Below are positions 35,188 to 43,783 of a stretch of DNA of 64,000 nt, one piece after another. Source of the DNA: RUG12461 sp045657665 (GTDB taxonomy: Bacteria; Bacillota; Clostridia; Lachnospirales; Lachnospiraceae). Positions within the stretch are counted from its first letter, which is position 1, and every line of letters begins with the position of its first letter. The position numbers and the translations under genes were made by a program. Under the pieces are notes generated by a model. The model saw only the letters and a program-made list of their open reading frames with translations, did no database searches and was not told the DNA's origin. The stretch covers positions 85,917-149,916 of the forward strand of contig JAZOTN010000033.1 in the NCBI GenBank assembly GCA_045657665.1, written 5' to 3'.

Positions 35188-35646
35188 TTATTTCGCTTCC
35201 TCGGGTTCTGTCGGCGGGTAGCAAATCCGAAGTCGTCCCGCCTTTTTATCCTCGATGAGTTTCGTAAGCTCATCGTTGAGAATCTTATCAAGCGTCTTAT
35301 GTTTCGTTTGAATTGATTTATTGGTGAAAAGCTCGTCGATTTTTGATCGTGTATCGGCAGATAATTGTAGTTTCGTCTCCCGTGCATCGGCGACCTTATC
35401 GCGGGGAATGTAAATTATTTTTGGCTTACCTTTTAATTTCGACTGGTTCAAATCTTTGTCGGATTTGGTCTGCGTCTTCACAGGTTTCGTCGGCACTGCT
35501 TCATCCACTGGCTTGGTTCGTGCCTCGCTGTGCTCGGTCTGACCTCCGCCTTCTGGCTTCGGTGCCGTCGGCTTTGGGTCTGTACTTTCAAAAAAGCTGC
35601 TCCGTTTCTGGGTCTGATTTGCTTCATCATTTAATATGTTCATCAT
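35188..35646 (-). CDS. Hypothetical protein of the mobile element, 152 aa
   Basis: GGAGGAA precedes ATG 35646. Residues 1-75 are a low-complexity Pro/Lys/Thr/Glu tail. Residues about 78-145 are a compact part starting KPKIIYIPRDK and going on with LSADTRSKIDELF and KILNDELTKLIE, which has the look of a helix-rich DNA-binding or partition accessory protein. First gene of the element's leftward set; a mobilisation accessory or regulator is likely, not proven. Confidence 0.7.
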   Translation of the reverse strand: MMNILNDEANQTQKRSSFFESTDPKPTAPKPEGGGQTEHSEARTKPVDEAVPTKPVKTQTKSDKDLNQSKLKGKPKIIYIPRDKVADARETKLQLSADTRSKIDELFTNKSIQTKHKTLDKILNDELTKLIEDKKAGRLRICYPPTEPEEAK

Positions 35647-35857
35647 CTTGTTTCCTCCCGCTTGTTCTTACTGTTAAAAAAGTCTCTATATCTAAATTCC
35701 ATACACTGTAAATATTTTTAGAAGGTTTTTTCGCCTTGAATTGCTCTGAAATGCCTGTTTTTGTGCAAATTAAACAATCCGTTTACAACCCTCGCTTTAA
35801 CTGCAGTCATCCGAAAAGGATCAAAACTTTGGTACATTTGCACAATTCTTATTCCGC

Positions 35858-35885
35858 AAAAAAAGACAGCCCTTGGTGGACTGCC
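35858..35885 (-). terminator. Minus-strand terminator near the right end of the element
   Basis: On the minus strand GGCAGTCC-ACCAA-GGGCTGTC gives an 8-bp stem with G-T pairs, followed by seven or more T. It would stop transcripts entering from the right end. The rest of 35647-35971 holds no gene that I can see; the first 80 bases next to the 152-aa gene are AT-rich and probably hold its promoter. Confidence 0.7.
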
Positions 35886-35971
35886 TTTGGTTAAGATTTG
35901 AATAATATTTTGTTTGACGAACTGCGGGAAGCCTCCTTTCTTCTAGGTTTGCATGGTTTTCCTGTTCTCGC

Positions 35972-35991
35972 TTCGAATCCCACCCTCTGCG
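35972..35991 (+). repeat. Right attachment site
   Basis: Exact 20-base copy of the tRNA-Ser 3' end. Bases before it (TTCTCGC) do not match the tRNA, so only the att core is duplicated. Confidence 0.9.
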
Positions 35992-35996
35992 CTCTT

Positions 35997-36024
35997 AAAG
36001 CCCCGTGTTTCGGGGCCTTATTCA
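35997..36024 (+). terminator. Original tRNA-Ser terminator, now displaced
   Basis: GCCCCG-TGTTT-CGGGGC followed by CTTATTCATTT, six bases after the right att copy. Before the insertion it would have followed the tRNA directly. Confidence 0.7.
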
Positions 36025-36104
36025 TTTCATGTCAAGAAAAATGGTGCGACCCCCGCACATATTCAACGCAGGTTCGCACCTCTGTATCTTTATAATACGC
36101 TCAG

Positions 36105-36251
36105 CTACTTCTCGAAGTCAAGTATTTTCCTGTCTTTTGTAACAACTTTCATACGTCTGATTCGTTTGGATAACTTAAAATGATGTTCCAGTTCCCGAAT
36201 TGCCTGTTCCTCTAAATGGACTCCGTTCGGTTTTAACTCTCCTTTTTTCAT
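36105..36251 (-). CDS. Small hypothetical protein, 48 aa
   Basis: Start at ATG 36251, AGGAT upstream. Basic, with KLSKRIRRMKVVTKDRKI near the end. No family recognised. It lies just outside the mobile element. It could be a short regulator or a gene remnant. Confidence 0.45.
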   Translation of the reverse strand: MKKGELKPNGVHLEEQAIRELEHHFKLSKRIRRMKVVTKDRKILDFEK

Positions 36252-36322
36252 AAGATGTATCCTATTATGCTTCAGAACAAAATTACATGGCAATCAAAGA
36301 AATTATAGAAAATTTAGAAATA

Positions 36323-36349
36323 AGAGACACAGACCCGTCCCCTGTCTCT
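36323..36349 (-). repeat. Dispersed palindromic repeat, copy 6
   Basis: AGAGACACAGACC then CGTCCCCTGTCTCT; the core carries GACCC where most copies have GAACC. Confidence 0.85.
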
Positions 36350-36432
36350 GCTTGATTACCTCCGGCTTTAGGTTTACAATTCAAATGATGAAATCAGAAA
36401 AGACTGTGGGACCAGAAAGGAATGATGAATCA

Positions 36433-37707
36433 ATGAAGAGAAAATCACTTGTTTTGTTCATGGCCGGAATGATAGGTACTCTGCTTGCAGCGGGCTGCGG
36501 GAGCGAGGCTCCGTCTCCTGCAGGTGAGAACATACAGGAAACGGAGCAGTCAGAGAAAGAGGAAATTTCCGAAGAGAGTAATAACGCAGGAACAGAGAAA
36601 GAAGAAACAAATAAAGAAGAAACAAATAAAGAAGAAGCAGAGAAGGATTCTGCTGCGAAATTATCAAAGGAACAGTGCGAGGAAGAGACCGATCAGCTCC
36701 TTATGAAAGAACCGGTTTATCCGGATAATGCAGTGACGCTCAAGGCGATGGCAGACTGTGTGACATGTGCAGGTACGGTAGACCAGTCAGGTGTGCTTTT
36801 CTATGATCTGGATGAGGACAGTAAAGCGCGGCTTCGTTATCGTTTCCTTCAAGCCGTAATGTGGGGAGATTCGGATCTGTATGAAGAGATCGCAATGATC
36901 ATGGATGATGACAGCCGCGGTATTTTTCTTGGAGATGCAAAGGAATTGTTCGTTGATGCGTATGGAGATGGTGAGTTCACGCCGACCGAGCATGAACGGA
37001 TAGAAGACGGATACCTTATTCCGGAGTTCGGAGATGGGGAGGCCGTTGATCTTCTGATGGGTGCACAGTATTTCGAGGATGACGACTATATCCTTCTCAG
37101 CGGACCGATTTTTTATGAAAGCAATGGCGAGGGAGAAATGTATGAAGGGTGCGCGGACATTTTGTTTGAAAAGAATCCCGACAGCAGATTCGGGGTCACT
37201 CTTTTGTACAGCAGATTACGCGATGTCAACATTGGGATCGCTTCCGTGGACACGTCTTCCGAGCTTTCCCCGTCGGGAGAAATAACATATTCCGGAGACA
37301 ATCTCATAGACGGCGATCCGTCCACTGTCTGGGCTGAGGGTGTCCCGGGTACAGGTGTCGGGGAGACGATCACGCTTCATCTTCTTAATAAACAGCCCGT
37401 ATACGGCATTCAGATAGTGATCGGCTACACCGCAAGCTATGAGCAATATATCAATAACGGGATGCCGACGGATATCGAAGTTGACTTTGGCGGCGGGGCA
37501 GTTGCCGAAGAGCACGATCTTTGGGGCTATGCGAGCGAAAACTTTTCTCCGCAGGATCTTGCCGATATGAACCGGTTCAGGATCGGACTTGATGAGCCGG
37601 TAGAGACAGATACTGTTACAATAAAGATCACCGGAGCAAAGAAGGGTGAAAAGTATGATGATACCTGCATAAGCGAGGTGCTGGTGTATGGCTCCGGGAT
37701 ACTATAG
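36433..37707 (+). CDS. Lipoprotein with discoidin-like (NADase-type glycan-binding) C-terminal domain
   Basis: 424 residues from ATG 36433, AAAGGA upstream. Lipobox AAGC (Cys about 20). An acidic linker contains a 15-base DNA repeat, three copies at 36598-36642 encoding KEETN units. A middle domain (about 90-285) is unknown. The end (about 290-420: SYSGDNLIDGDPSTVWAEG type start, GIQIVIGYTASYEQYINNG, VTIKITGAKKG) is a galactose-binding/discoidin fold of the kind annotated as NADase-type glycan-binding. It is followed by repeat copy 7 and a two-component pair; an outer glycan sensor or binder is a fair guess. Confidence 0.8.
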   Translation: MKRKSLVLFMAGMIGTLLAAGCGSEAPSPAGENIQETEQSEKEEISEESNNAGTEKEETNKEETNKEEAEKDSAAKLSKEQCEEETDQLLMKEPVYPDNAVTLKAMADCVTCAGTVDQSGVLFYDLDEDSKARLRYRFLQAVMWGDSDLYEEIAMIMDDDSRGIFLGDAKELFVDAYGDGEFTPTEHERIEDGYLIPEFGDGEAVDLLMGAQYFEDDDYILLSGPIFYESNGEGEMYEGCADILFEKNPDSRFGVTLLYSRLRDVNIGIASVDTSSELSPSGEITYSGDNLIDGDPSTVWAEGVPGTGVGETITLHLLNKQPVYGIQIVIGYTASYEQYINNGMPTDIEVDFGGGAVAEEHDLWGYASENFSPQDLADMNRFRIGLDEPVETDTVTIKITGAKKGEKYDDTCISEVLVYGSGIL

Positions 37708-37733
37708 GCGACACAGACCCGTCCCCTGTCTCC
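37707..37733 (-). repeat. Dispersed palindromic repeat, copy 7
   Basis: GGCGACACAGACC then CGTCCCCTGTCTCC, touching the stop codon of the lipoprotein gene and 25 bases before the kinase start. Same GACCC variant as copy 6. Confidence 0.85.
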
Positions 37734-37758
37734 TAAAAAAAGAAATGAGGTCCTGTAA

Positions 37759-39039
37759 ATGAATATGTTTATGGATCCGAACATACAATCCGTCGTTGCG
37801 CTGAACCTGGCGCTGATCGTGCAGCTTTGCGGCGTGGCGCTGGTAGTATTTAATGATCCATACATCAGAAAGGATAATAAACACAGGCTCTATGCGATCG
37901 TCATTATCGTTGCTGTTTTGCTCATCGTGCCGCAGCTCAACGAACGATACGGTGATGTTCTTTTTCAGGGCAACCCGGTGTTCTGGCAGACACTGCTTTC
38001 TGCATCGGGTTATATCCTGCGCACGGTGACGCTCTTTCTTTTCATCGGACTTACCGGAAATAAATGGGGGCAAAAGCTTCTCTATGCCATCCTCGGAGTC
38101 AATGCAGCCCTTTGTCTTTCGGCATTTTTTGTACCCTGGGTGTTTTATTATACGCCTGACGTGCATTGGCACAGAGGTCCGCTCGGTATCGTTCCGTTTA
38201 TAGTCAGTTTCACTCTGATCCTTTGGATCGTGGTGGGCTCCATAATGAAATACAAGGGGATCCGGCGCAGGGAAAGAGCGGTACCGATCATTATCTCGGT
38301 ATGCGTAGCGGTGGCAGTGTGCCTTGATGTCAATCTGGACTTCAGTCCCCCGGTATCTTTCCTGACGATCGCCATGACCGAGAGCACCGTCTTTTTCTAT
38401 ATCTGGCTGCATCTCCAGTTTGTGCGGGAGCATGAGGCAGCGTTAAAGGCAGAGCAACGGATCCGGATCATGATGTCACAGATTCAGCCGCATTTCCTGT
38501 TCAATACGTTGTCCACTATCCAGGCACTGACGGAAACGGATCCGGAGCGGGCATCGGAAGTCATTGAAAGTTTTGCCATATATCTGCGTCAGAATATCAA
38601 CTCCCTGAATCAGGACTCGCTCGTTCCGGTGCAGAAAGAGCTTGAGCATACCAGGATCTATTCGGATATTGAAAAGGTGCGTTTTCCGTCGATCCAGATC
38701 GTCTATGAGATCGAAGATGATGACTTCATGATCCCGCCGCTTACCATTCAGCCTATGGTGGAGAATGCCATCCGCCATGGTGTAAGAGGGAAAAAACAGG
38801 GCCTGGTATCTGTCCGCACTTACCGTGACGGGGAAACCCATGTGATCCTGATCTGTGACAACGGGAAAGGTTTTGATGTGGATCAAATGATGGAGGATGC
38901 GAAGAACGGCGACCATATCGGCGTCGAGAATGTACGCAGCCGGATCATCGATATGACAAAAGGTTCTTTTTCCATAGAGAGCGAGATCGGACAAGGTACG
39001 TCCATAACGATGAGAATCCCAAGCAGAGGCAGCCGATGA
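37759..39039 (+). CDS. LytS-type sensor histidine kinase
   Basis: 426 residues; GAGGT precedes the ATG. Six or seven TM helices fill residues 10-215. The kinase core is of the His_kinase/YehU type: SQIQPHFLFNTLSTI with His245, then IQPMVENAIRHG and an N/G region DNGKGF, IGVENVRSRI. The membrane part has no Cache domain, so the signal is probably sensed in or near the membrane. Overlaps the response regulator gene by four bases (ATGA), so they form one pair. Confidence 0.92.
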   Translation: MNMFMDPNIQSVVALNLALIVQLCGVALVVFNDPYIRKDNKHRLYAIVIIVAVLLIVPQLNERYGDVLFQGNPVFWQTLLSASGYILRTVTLFLFIGLTGNKWGQKLLYAILGVNAALCLSAFFVPWVFYYTPDVHWHRGPLGIVPFIVSFTLILWIVVGSIMKYKGIRRRERAVPIIISVCVAVAVCLDVNLDFSPPVSFLTIAMTESTVFFYIWLHLQFVREHEAALKAEQRIRIMMSQIQPHFLFNTLSTIQALTETDPERASEVIESFAIYLRQNINSLNQDSLVPVQKELEHTRIYSDIEKVRFPSIQIVYEIEDDDFMIPPLTIQPMVENAIRHGVRGKKQGLVSVRTYRDGETHVILICDNGKGFDVDQMMEDAKNGDHIGVENVRSRIIDMTKGSFSIESEIGQGTSITMRIPSRGSR

Positions 39040-39851
39040 CAGCGATATGTGTCGATGACGAAGAACTGATCCTTTCAAGGACGGCTTCGCTGGTGAAGAA
39101 AACAAAAAAATTTGATCAGGTGGAACCCTTTTCGGATGCAAACGAGGCGCTGGCGTTCGTTGAAAAAACGCCCGCAGAGCTGGCGCTGCTGGATATCGAC
39201 ATGCCCGGAATGGGAGGCCTTGAGCTTGCATCAAAGATGAAGGAGAAGTGCCCCGGGATCAAGGTCATCTTTGTGACCGGTTATTCCGAATATGCCGTGG
39301 ATGCCTATGCGATGCACGCGACCGGTTATCTTTTGAAGCCGATCTCCTATAAGAGGCTTCTTTCCGAGATCGAATACGCACTCGGAGAGACGGAAAAAGA
39401 TTCGGGCAGCGCTGTCCCGTCAAAGGCCGGATCAAAAGTCAGGGTAGAGACCTTCGGATACTTTAACATTCTTGTAGACGGCAAGCCCGTAATCTTCAAA
39501 CGAAGCAAGGCAAAGGAACTGCTCGCATGCCTTGTTGACCGCCAAGGACAGTTTGTTTCGAGAAAAGATCTTTTCTACATCCTTTGGGAGGATGACGATT
39601 ATGACCGTGCAATGCAGAAATACCTGGACACTATTATAAGGAGCCTCCGGGACACGCTGGAAGAATATGGCATATCGGATATCTTTGAGATTGAAAAGGG
39701 GCTGATGCGCGTTGTGCCGGAAAAGTTTGACTGCGATCTCTACCGTTTCCTGAATAAGGAGAAAGAGGCGATGGAAAGCTTCCGCGGCGAATACATGAGT
39801 TCATACTCATGGGCGAGCGCGACAGAGGGGTATCTGACAGACAGAGAATAG
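39036..39851 (+). CDS. Response regulator with SARP-like winged-helix output
   Basis: 271 residues. Receiver (1-120) with CVDDEE, LLDIDMPGMGG (Asp53) and YLLKPISYK. After a linker (about 125-140) comes a winged helix starting VETFGYFNILVDGKP with AKELLACLVDRQGQFVSR and DTIIRSLRDTLEEYG, of the OmpR/SARP type, without the usual BTAD domain. LytS kinases commonly pair with LytTR regulators, so a SARP-like output here is a variation. Targets unknown; the upstream glycan-binding lipoprotein and downstream lipoprotein are candidates. Confidence 0.9.
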   Translation: MTAICVDDEELILSRTASLVKKTKKFDQVEPFSDANEALAFVEKTPAELALLDIDMPGMGGLELASKMKEKCPGIKVIFVTGYSEYAVDAYAMHATGYLLKPISYKRLLSEIEYALGETEKDSGSAVPSKAGSKVRVETFGYFNILVDGKPVIFKRSKAKELLACLVDRQGQFVSRKDLFYILWEDDDYDRAMQKYLDTIIRSLRDTLEEYGISDIFEIEKGLMRVVPEKFDCDLYRFLNKEKEAMESFRGEYMSSYSWASATEGYLTDRE

Positions 39852-39956
39852 TTTTTTACCATGTTTACATCGTGACGAACATTTGTAGGACAGCCGGTGA
39901 TAAGCTGTATACGAAATGATGAAAAGGTCTATGTTTTTGTCAGGAGTAACATGGTT

Positions 39957-40514
39957 ATGAATAAGAAAATTTTTGCTCTTCTTATCGCCTGCATTTTGAT
40001 CATTGGTGCGATCACGGCATGCGGAAGAGTTACGGGAAAAACGGTTGCTGTTGCTTCGGTACCGGTTATTGCGAGAGAAGCATCCGGCGAAGAACCCTCC
40101 AGCGAGATGTTCCGGTTTGCGGATGTTGCGGAAGAAAAAGAGACCGGTGACGGAGTCTACGGAGCATATCTGAAGGCGTCTGACCGGGATAAGATCGGTA
40201 CGCAGAATGAGGTCGGTGTTTTTTATGACATCGTGTATCAGAGCCTTCGTTCCGGAGACAACCTCTTTATTGCCGGTTCCATGAACTACAAGAATTCCAA
40301 AGACCAGGATCCCCTGTTCATCTCGGATGATCTGAATCACGTTTTTAAGCTGGATGAGAATACGGTTTATCTGCTGTCAGACGGAGAGGCGGGAACAAAG
40401 GAGATTTCCGAGGCAACATTTATAAATGATCTGAAAAGCTTTATCGACAGCGGTCTCTATCTGGAGATCGAGGTAACAGACGGAGTAGTCACAACCGCTT
40501 CCATATCCGCATAA
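39957..40514 (+). CDS. Putative lipoprotein, unknown function
   Basis: 185 residues from ATG 39957 (ATG 39951 also possible); CAGGAG at 39941-39946. Lipobox ITAC (Cys about 22). The mature part begins with an unstructured stretch and has a single domain with VYGAYLKASDRDKIG and DDLNHVFKLDENTVYLLSDG. No family recognised. It follows the two-component pair by about 100 bases on the same strand. Confidence 0.75.
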   Translation: MNKKIFALLIACILIIGAITACGRVTGKTVAVASVPVIAREASGEEPSSEMFRFADVAEEKETGDGVYGAYLKASDRDKIGTQNEVGVFYDIVYQSLRSGDNLFIAGSMNYKNSKDQDPLFISDDLNHVFKLDENTVYLLSDGEAGTKEISEATFINDLKSFIDSGLYLEIEVTDGVVTTASISA

Positions 40515-40564
40515 CGACGGATCCCAAAAACTTTACCAACTTCACCCTCTGTGTTTCATACGAA

Positions 40565-40590
40565 AGCCCCGGAGCAATTGCCCCGGGGCT
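40565..40590. terminator. Hairpin between lipoprotein gene and fhs
   Basis: AGCCCCGG and CCGGGGCT form an 8-bp stem around a 10-base loop. T-rich tails are short on both sides, so termination strength is unclear. Confidence 0.55.
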
Positions 40591-40601
40591 ACCTCTATGT
40601 T

Positions 40602-42272
40602 TTAGAACAATCCTGTGATCCTTCCGCTTTCGTCCACGTCGATCCGGTATGCTGCAGGTTCCTTCGGGAGGCCGGGCATCGTCATGATGGAGCCTGTGAT
40701 GGCAACGACGAAGCCTGCACCTGCGCTGACATATACCTCGCGGACGTTCAGTGTAAAGCCGGTCGGACGCCCGAGCTTTTTCTCGTCATCGGAGAGAGAG
40801 TACTGGGTCTTTGCGATGCAGACCGGGAGATTTCCGAAGCCGAGATCCGTCAGCTTCTTCAGGGCCTTCTCCGCTGCCGGTGTATAGGACACGCCGTCCG
40901 CACCGTAGATCTCCTTTGCAACGGTTTCAATCTTGCCTGCGAGCGGGAGATCATCCGTATAGATGGAATGATAATCAGATTTCTTTTTATCAAGGGTTTC
41001 AAGAACCTTCTCCGCAAGAGAGATGCCGCCTTCGCCGCCCTTTGCGAACACTTCGGAAAGAGCGAACTCACATCCGCGATCCTCGCAGAACTGCCGTACA
41101 TAGGCAACCTCTGCATCCGTATCCGTCGCGAAGGAATTCAGCGTGACGACGATCGGCACACCGTATTTCTGAAGGTTCTCAATGTGCTTTTCGAGGTTGA
41201 CGATTCCTTTTTTCAGTGCTTCCAGATTTTCGGCCGAAAGATCCGCTTTTGCAACGCCACCGTTATATTTAAGGGCACGGATGGTGGCTACGAGAACCGT
41301 GCAGTCGGGCTTCAGGCCCGCCATCCGGCATTTGATATCCAGGAATTTTTCCGCCCCCAGATCTGCACCGAAGCCGGCTTCCGTAACCACGATGTCGGCA
41401 AGCTTTAATGCAGCTCTTGTAGCACGGATGCTGTTGCAGCCATGAGCGATATTTGCAAACGGCCCGCCGTGTACGATGGCACCGGTGTGCTCCAGGGTCT
41501 GGATCAGGTTCGGCTTCATGGCATCCTTAAGGAGCGCTGCCATGGCACCTACGGCCTTGAGGTCACCGGCGGTCACCGGCTCGTTGTCATAGTTATAGGC
41601 GACAATGATGCGCGAGAGTCGTTTTTTCAGATCCTGCATATCTTCCGCGAGACAGAGGATCGCCATGATCTCGGTGGCAACCGTGATGGCAAAATGATCT
41701 TCGCGGACAACGCCGTCCGCTTTTGCGCCGAGGCCGACAACGATGTTGCGGAGCGTGCGGTCATTCATATCCATGCAGCGTTTCCAGATCACCTGCCGCG
41801 TATCGATCCGGAGCGCATTTCCCTGCTGGATGTGGTTGTCGAGGATCGCGGCAAGGAGATTGTTTGCGGAAGTGATGGCGTGAAAATCGCCGGTAAAGTG
41901 GAGGTTCAGATCTTCCATCGGAACCACCTGCGCATAACCGCCGCCGGCTGCGCCGCCCTTGATCCCGAAGCACGGTCCGAGGGAAGGCTCGCGGAGTGCC
42001 AGGATTGCATTCTTTCCCATCTTTCCGAAGGCTTCTCCGAGACCGATACTGGTCGTGGTCTTGCCTTCTCCGGCAGGAGTGGGGTTGATGGCGGTCACAA
42101 GCACGAGCTTGCCGTCGGGTTTGTCCTTGATCCTTTCGAGTAGTTCATCGGAAAGTTTTGCCTTGTACTTTCCGTAAAATTCCAGCTCGTCCTCCGTGAT
42201 TCCGTATTCCTTTGCAACCTCACGGATGTGGAGCATTTTGGTTTCCTGAGCGATCTCGATATCAGTTTTCAT
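40602..42272 (-). CDS. fhs: Formate-tetrahydrofolate ligase
   Basis: 556 residues from ATG 42272, set by GGAGGA; the usual length. Marks are PTPAGEGKTTTSIGLG (ATP loop), REPSLGPCFGIKGGAAGG, TGDFHAITSANNLLAA and GSIMTMPGLPKEPAA at the end. It makes 10-formyl-THF from formate, THF and ATP, feeding purine synthesis and, in acetogens, the methyl branch of the Wood-Ljungdahl path. No other genes of that path are close. Control by the ZTP riboswitch in its leader ties it to purine and folate status. Confidence 0.97.
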   Translation of the reverse strand: MKTDIEIAQETKMLHIREVAKEYGITEDELEFYGKYKAKLSDELLERIKDKPDGKLVLVTAINPTPAGEGKTTTSIGLGEAFGKMGKNAILALREPSLGPCFGIKGGAAGGGYAQVVPMEDLNLHFTGDFHAITSANNLLAAILDNHIQQGNALRIDTRQVIWKRCMDMNDRTLRNIVVGLGAKADGVVREDHFAITVATEIMAILCLAEDMQDLKKRLSRIIVAYNYDNEPVTAGDLKAVGAMAALLKDAMKPNLIQTLEHTGAIVHGGPFANIAHGCNSIRATRAALKLADIVVTEAGFGADLGAEKFLDIKCRMAGLKPDCTVLVATIRALKYNGGVAKADLSAENLEALKKGIVNLEKHIENLQKYGVPIVVTLNSFATDTDAEVAYVRQFCEDRGCEFALSEVFAKGGEGGISLAEKVLETLDKKKSDYHSIYTDDLPLAGKIETVAKEIYGADGVSYTPAAEKALKKLTDLGFGNLPVCIAKTQYSLSDDEKKLGRPTGFTLNVREVYVSAGAGFVVAITGSIMTMPGLPKEPAAYRIDVDESGRITGLF

Positions 42273-42307
42273 GTGCGGGGGTCCTCCTTCTTTAATAAAC
42301 CATTTGT

Positions 42308-42416
42308 AAAAAAGGGCACCTTCCAAAAGAAGGTGCCCAGACGGTCGGCTTTCATATCGATGCGGGGCGCACTGTGTTTTTCACATGAACCGTCAGCGCC
42401 TTCGCACGACTTCAAT
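42308..42416 (-). promoter_or_regulatory. ZTP (pfl) riboswitch with intrinsic terminator, leader of fhs
   Basis: On the minus strand the leader runs AAGTCGTGCG..., an internal GC-rich hairpin region, then CCGTCTGGGCACC, the hallmark of pfl/ZTP aptamers (CCGCCUGGGCA). The GGGCACC part is shared with a 10-bp terminator GGGCACCTTC/GAAGGTGCCC (42314-42338) with six T (42308-42313). ZTP binding should hold the aptamer and prevent the terminator, turning fhs on when 10-formyl-THF runs short. Confidence 0.88.
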
Positions 42417-42442
42417 ATAAAAGAATGAGCATCTTTTGTCAA
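42414..42442 (-). promoter_or_regulatory. SigA-type promoter for fhs
   Basis: Minus strand TTGACA (42442-42437), 17-base spacer, TATATT (42419-42414). The expected start at about 42407 is where the riboswitch begins. Confidence 0.8.
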
Positions 42443-42467
42443 TCGAATATTTTCAACGGGAACATTT

Positions 42468-42500
42468 TTTGGTATGATAGGAAAGGATTTTTATACCAAA
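42468..42500 (+). promoter_or_regulatory. Inverted repeat in the leader of the zinc-ribbon gene
   Basis: TTTGGTAT (42468-42475) and ATACCAAA (42493-42500) form a perfect 8-base dyad 17 bases apart. A -10-like TATGAT (42473-42478) overlaps the left arm. It may be an operator or a 5' RNA hairpin. AGGAGG follows at 42514-42519. Confidence 0.45.
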
Positions 42501-42525
42501 CTATATATCAATCAGGAGGAGAGAA

Positions 42526-43758
42526 ATGAGTAACGGTACTGGAAGTACGATGGCGGCAAGCTGCCCTGCCTGCGGAGGCACACTGCAGTTTGACCCTACC
42601 ACCGGAAAGCTGAAATGCGAATACTGCGGATCCAGCTATACCCCGGAAGAGGCAGAGGCCGCATGGAAGGAAAAGGAAAAGAACGCGGCAGCATCCGGAG
42701 AAGCGCCCACAGTCGAATGGGACGGAGAGGCCATGAAGACCTACAGCTGCTCGACCTGCGGTGCGGAGCTGATCGCGAATGAAACCACAGCTGTGATGAT
42801 CTGCCCGTATTGCGGCAACCAGACGATCGCGCCGGCACAGTTCTCGGGAGCGATCCGGCCGGATCATCTGATCCCCTTTGCACATACGAAGGATCAGGCG
42901 ATCGAAAAATACAAATCCTATTATGAGAAGCGGCTGCTGCTTCCGAAGTCCTTTAAAACGGACAGTCATGTGTCGGATATCCAGGGCGTGTACGTCCCGT
43001 TCTGGCTCTTCAGCGGCAAGGCTTCGATTGATGCGAAGTATGAGGCGTCCGATACGCGGAGGATCGACGACAAAACCCGCGAGATCAGCTATTACGATGC
43101 ATGGAGAAAGGGTACGCTTTCCTATGAAAACGTGCCGACGGATGCTTCCGAGCGTATGCCGGATGACCTGATGGATTCCATCGAGCCCTATAAGATGAAT
43201 GAGATGAAGGATTTCTCTCTTTCGTATCTCCCCGGCTTCCTTGCGGAACGTTTTGATGTCGACGAAGAGAACAACCGGGAGCGTGCGGAAAGCCGTATCC
43301 GCAACACGGTCAGCAGCGAGACGAAGAAGACCGTTCACCACCAGGATGTGAATGTCCTCCATCCCGATGATGAAAAGATCGATCTGGAGCGCGGAAAGAC
43401 ACGTTATGCGCTCTTCCCGGTCTGGCTTCTTGTTACGAAGTGGAATGACAAAGAGTATAAGTTTGCGATGAACGGGCAGACCGGCAAAATGACAGGTGAT
43501 CTTCCGATCAGTGTACCGAAGTTCCTGACGATCTTCGCAGCGGTCCTTGTCGGAGTGATGCTTTTATGCCTTCTGTTCCTTGAACCCGGATATGCGATCC
43601 TTGTAGCAGTGATCGCCGCAGCCATTGTCGGAGCGATCATGTATACCAGTATGAAGCCCGTCGCCAATGCCACGGATGCGGACGAATACATCAGCGATTC
43701 ATTGACGCTGAGCTATGAGCATGAAGAGTTTAAAGGGAAAAAGAGAGTGCGTAACTGA
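42526..43758 (+). CDS. Double zinc-ribbon membrane protein, unknown function
   Basis: 410 residues with AGGAGG upstream. Two zinc ribbons: SCPACGG...CEYCGS (about 13-37) and CSTCGAE...CPYCGNQ (about 76-98). A middle domain (about 105-330) contains IRPDHLIPFAHTKDQA and GVYVPFWLFSGKA. Two TM helices (about 328-368) near the end, with a cytoplasmic tail. Database entries of this type are often wrongly named as PriA-like because of the ribbons; there is no helicase domain. No function known. The next gene follows 25 bases later. Confidence 0.82.
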   Translation: MSNGTGSTMAASCPACGGTLQFDPTTGKLKCEYCGSSYTPEEAEAAWKEKEKNAAASGEAPTVEWDGEAMKTYSCSTCGAELIANETTAVMICPYCGNQTIAPAQFSGAIRPDHLIPFAHTKDQAIEKYKSYYEKRLLLPKSFKTDSHVSDIQGVYVPFWLFSGKASIDAKYEASDTRRIDDKTREISYYDAWRKGTLSYENVPTDASERMPDDLMDSIEPYKMNEMKDFSLSYLPGFLAERFDVDEENNRERAESRIRNTVSSETKKTVHHQDVNVLHPDDEKIDLERGKTRYALFPVWLLVTKWNDKEYKFAMNGQTGKMTGDLPISVPKFLTIFAAVLVGVMLLCLLFLEPGYAILVAVIAAAIVGAIMYTSMKPVANATDADEYISDSLTLSYEHEEFKGKKRVRN

Positions 43759-43783
43759 CAGGAGATAATGTTTATCGACAGAG

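Larger units (their letters stand above)
31457..35991. mobile_element. Small integrative mobilizable element (IME) in tRNA-Ser
   Basis: About 4.5 kb between two exact copies of TTCGAATCCCACCCTCTGCG. Contents, all read leftward: tyrosine integrase, 123-residue unknown, MobV relaxase, hairpin-rich gap, 152-residue unknown. No coupling protein or type IV secretion gene, so it could move only with a helper. No cargo resistance gene and no excisionase recognised. The gap contents and base use differ from the host region. Confidence 0.9.

Noticed and set aside
31457..35991. Prophage
   Set aside because: No phage structural, replication or lysis genes; integrase plus MobV points to a mobilizable element.
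36598..36642. 15-base tandem repeat as a regulatory element
   Set aside because: It is in frame and encodes the acidic linker of a lipoprotein.
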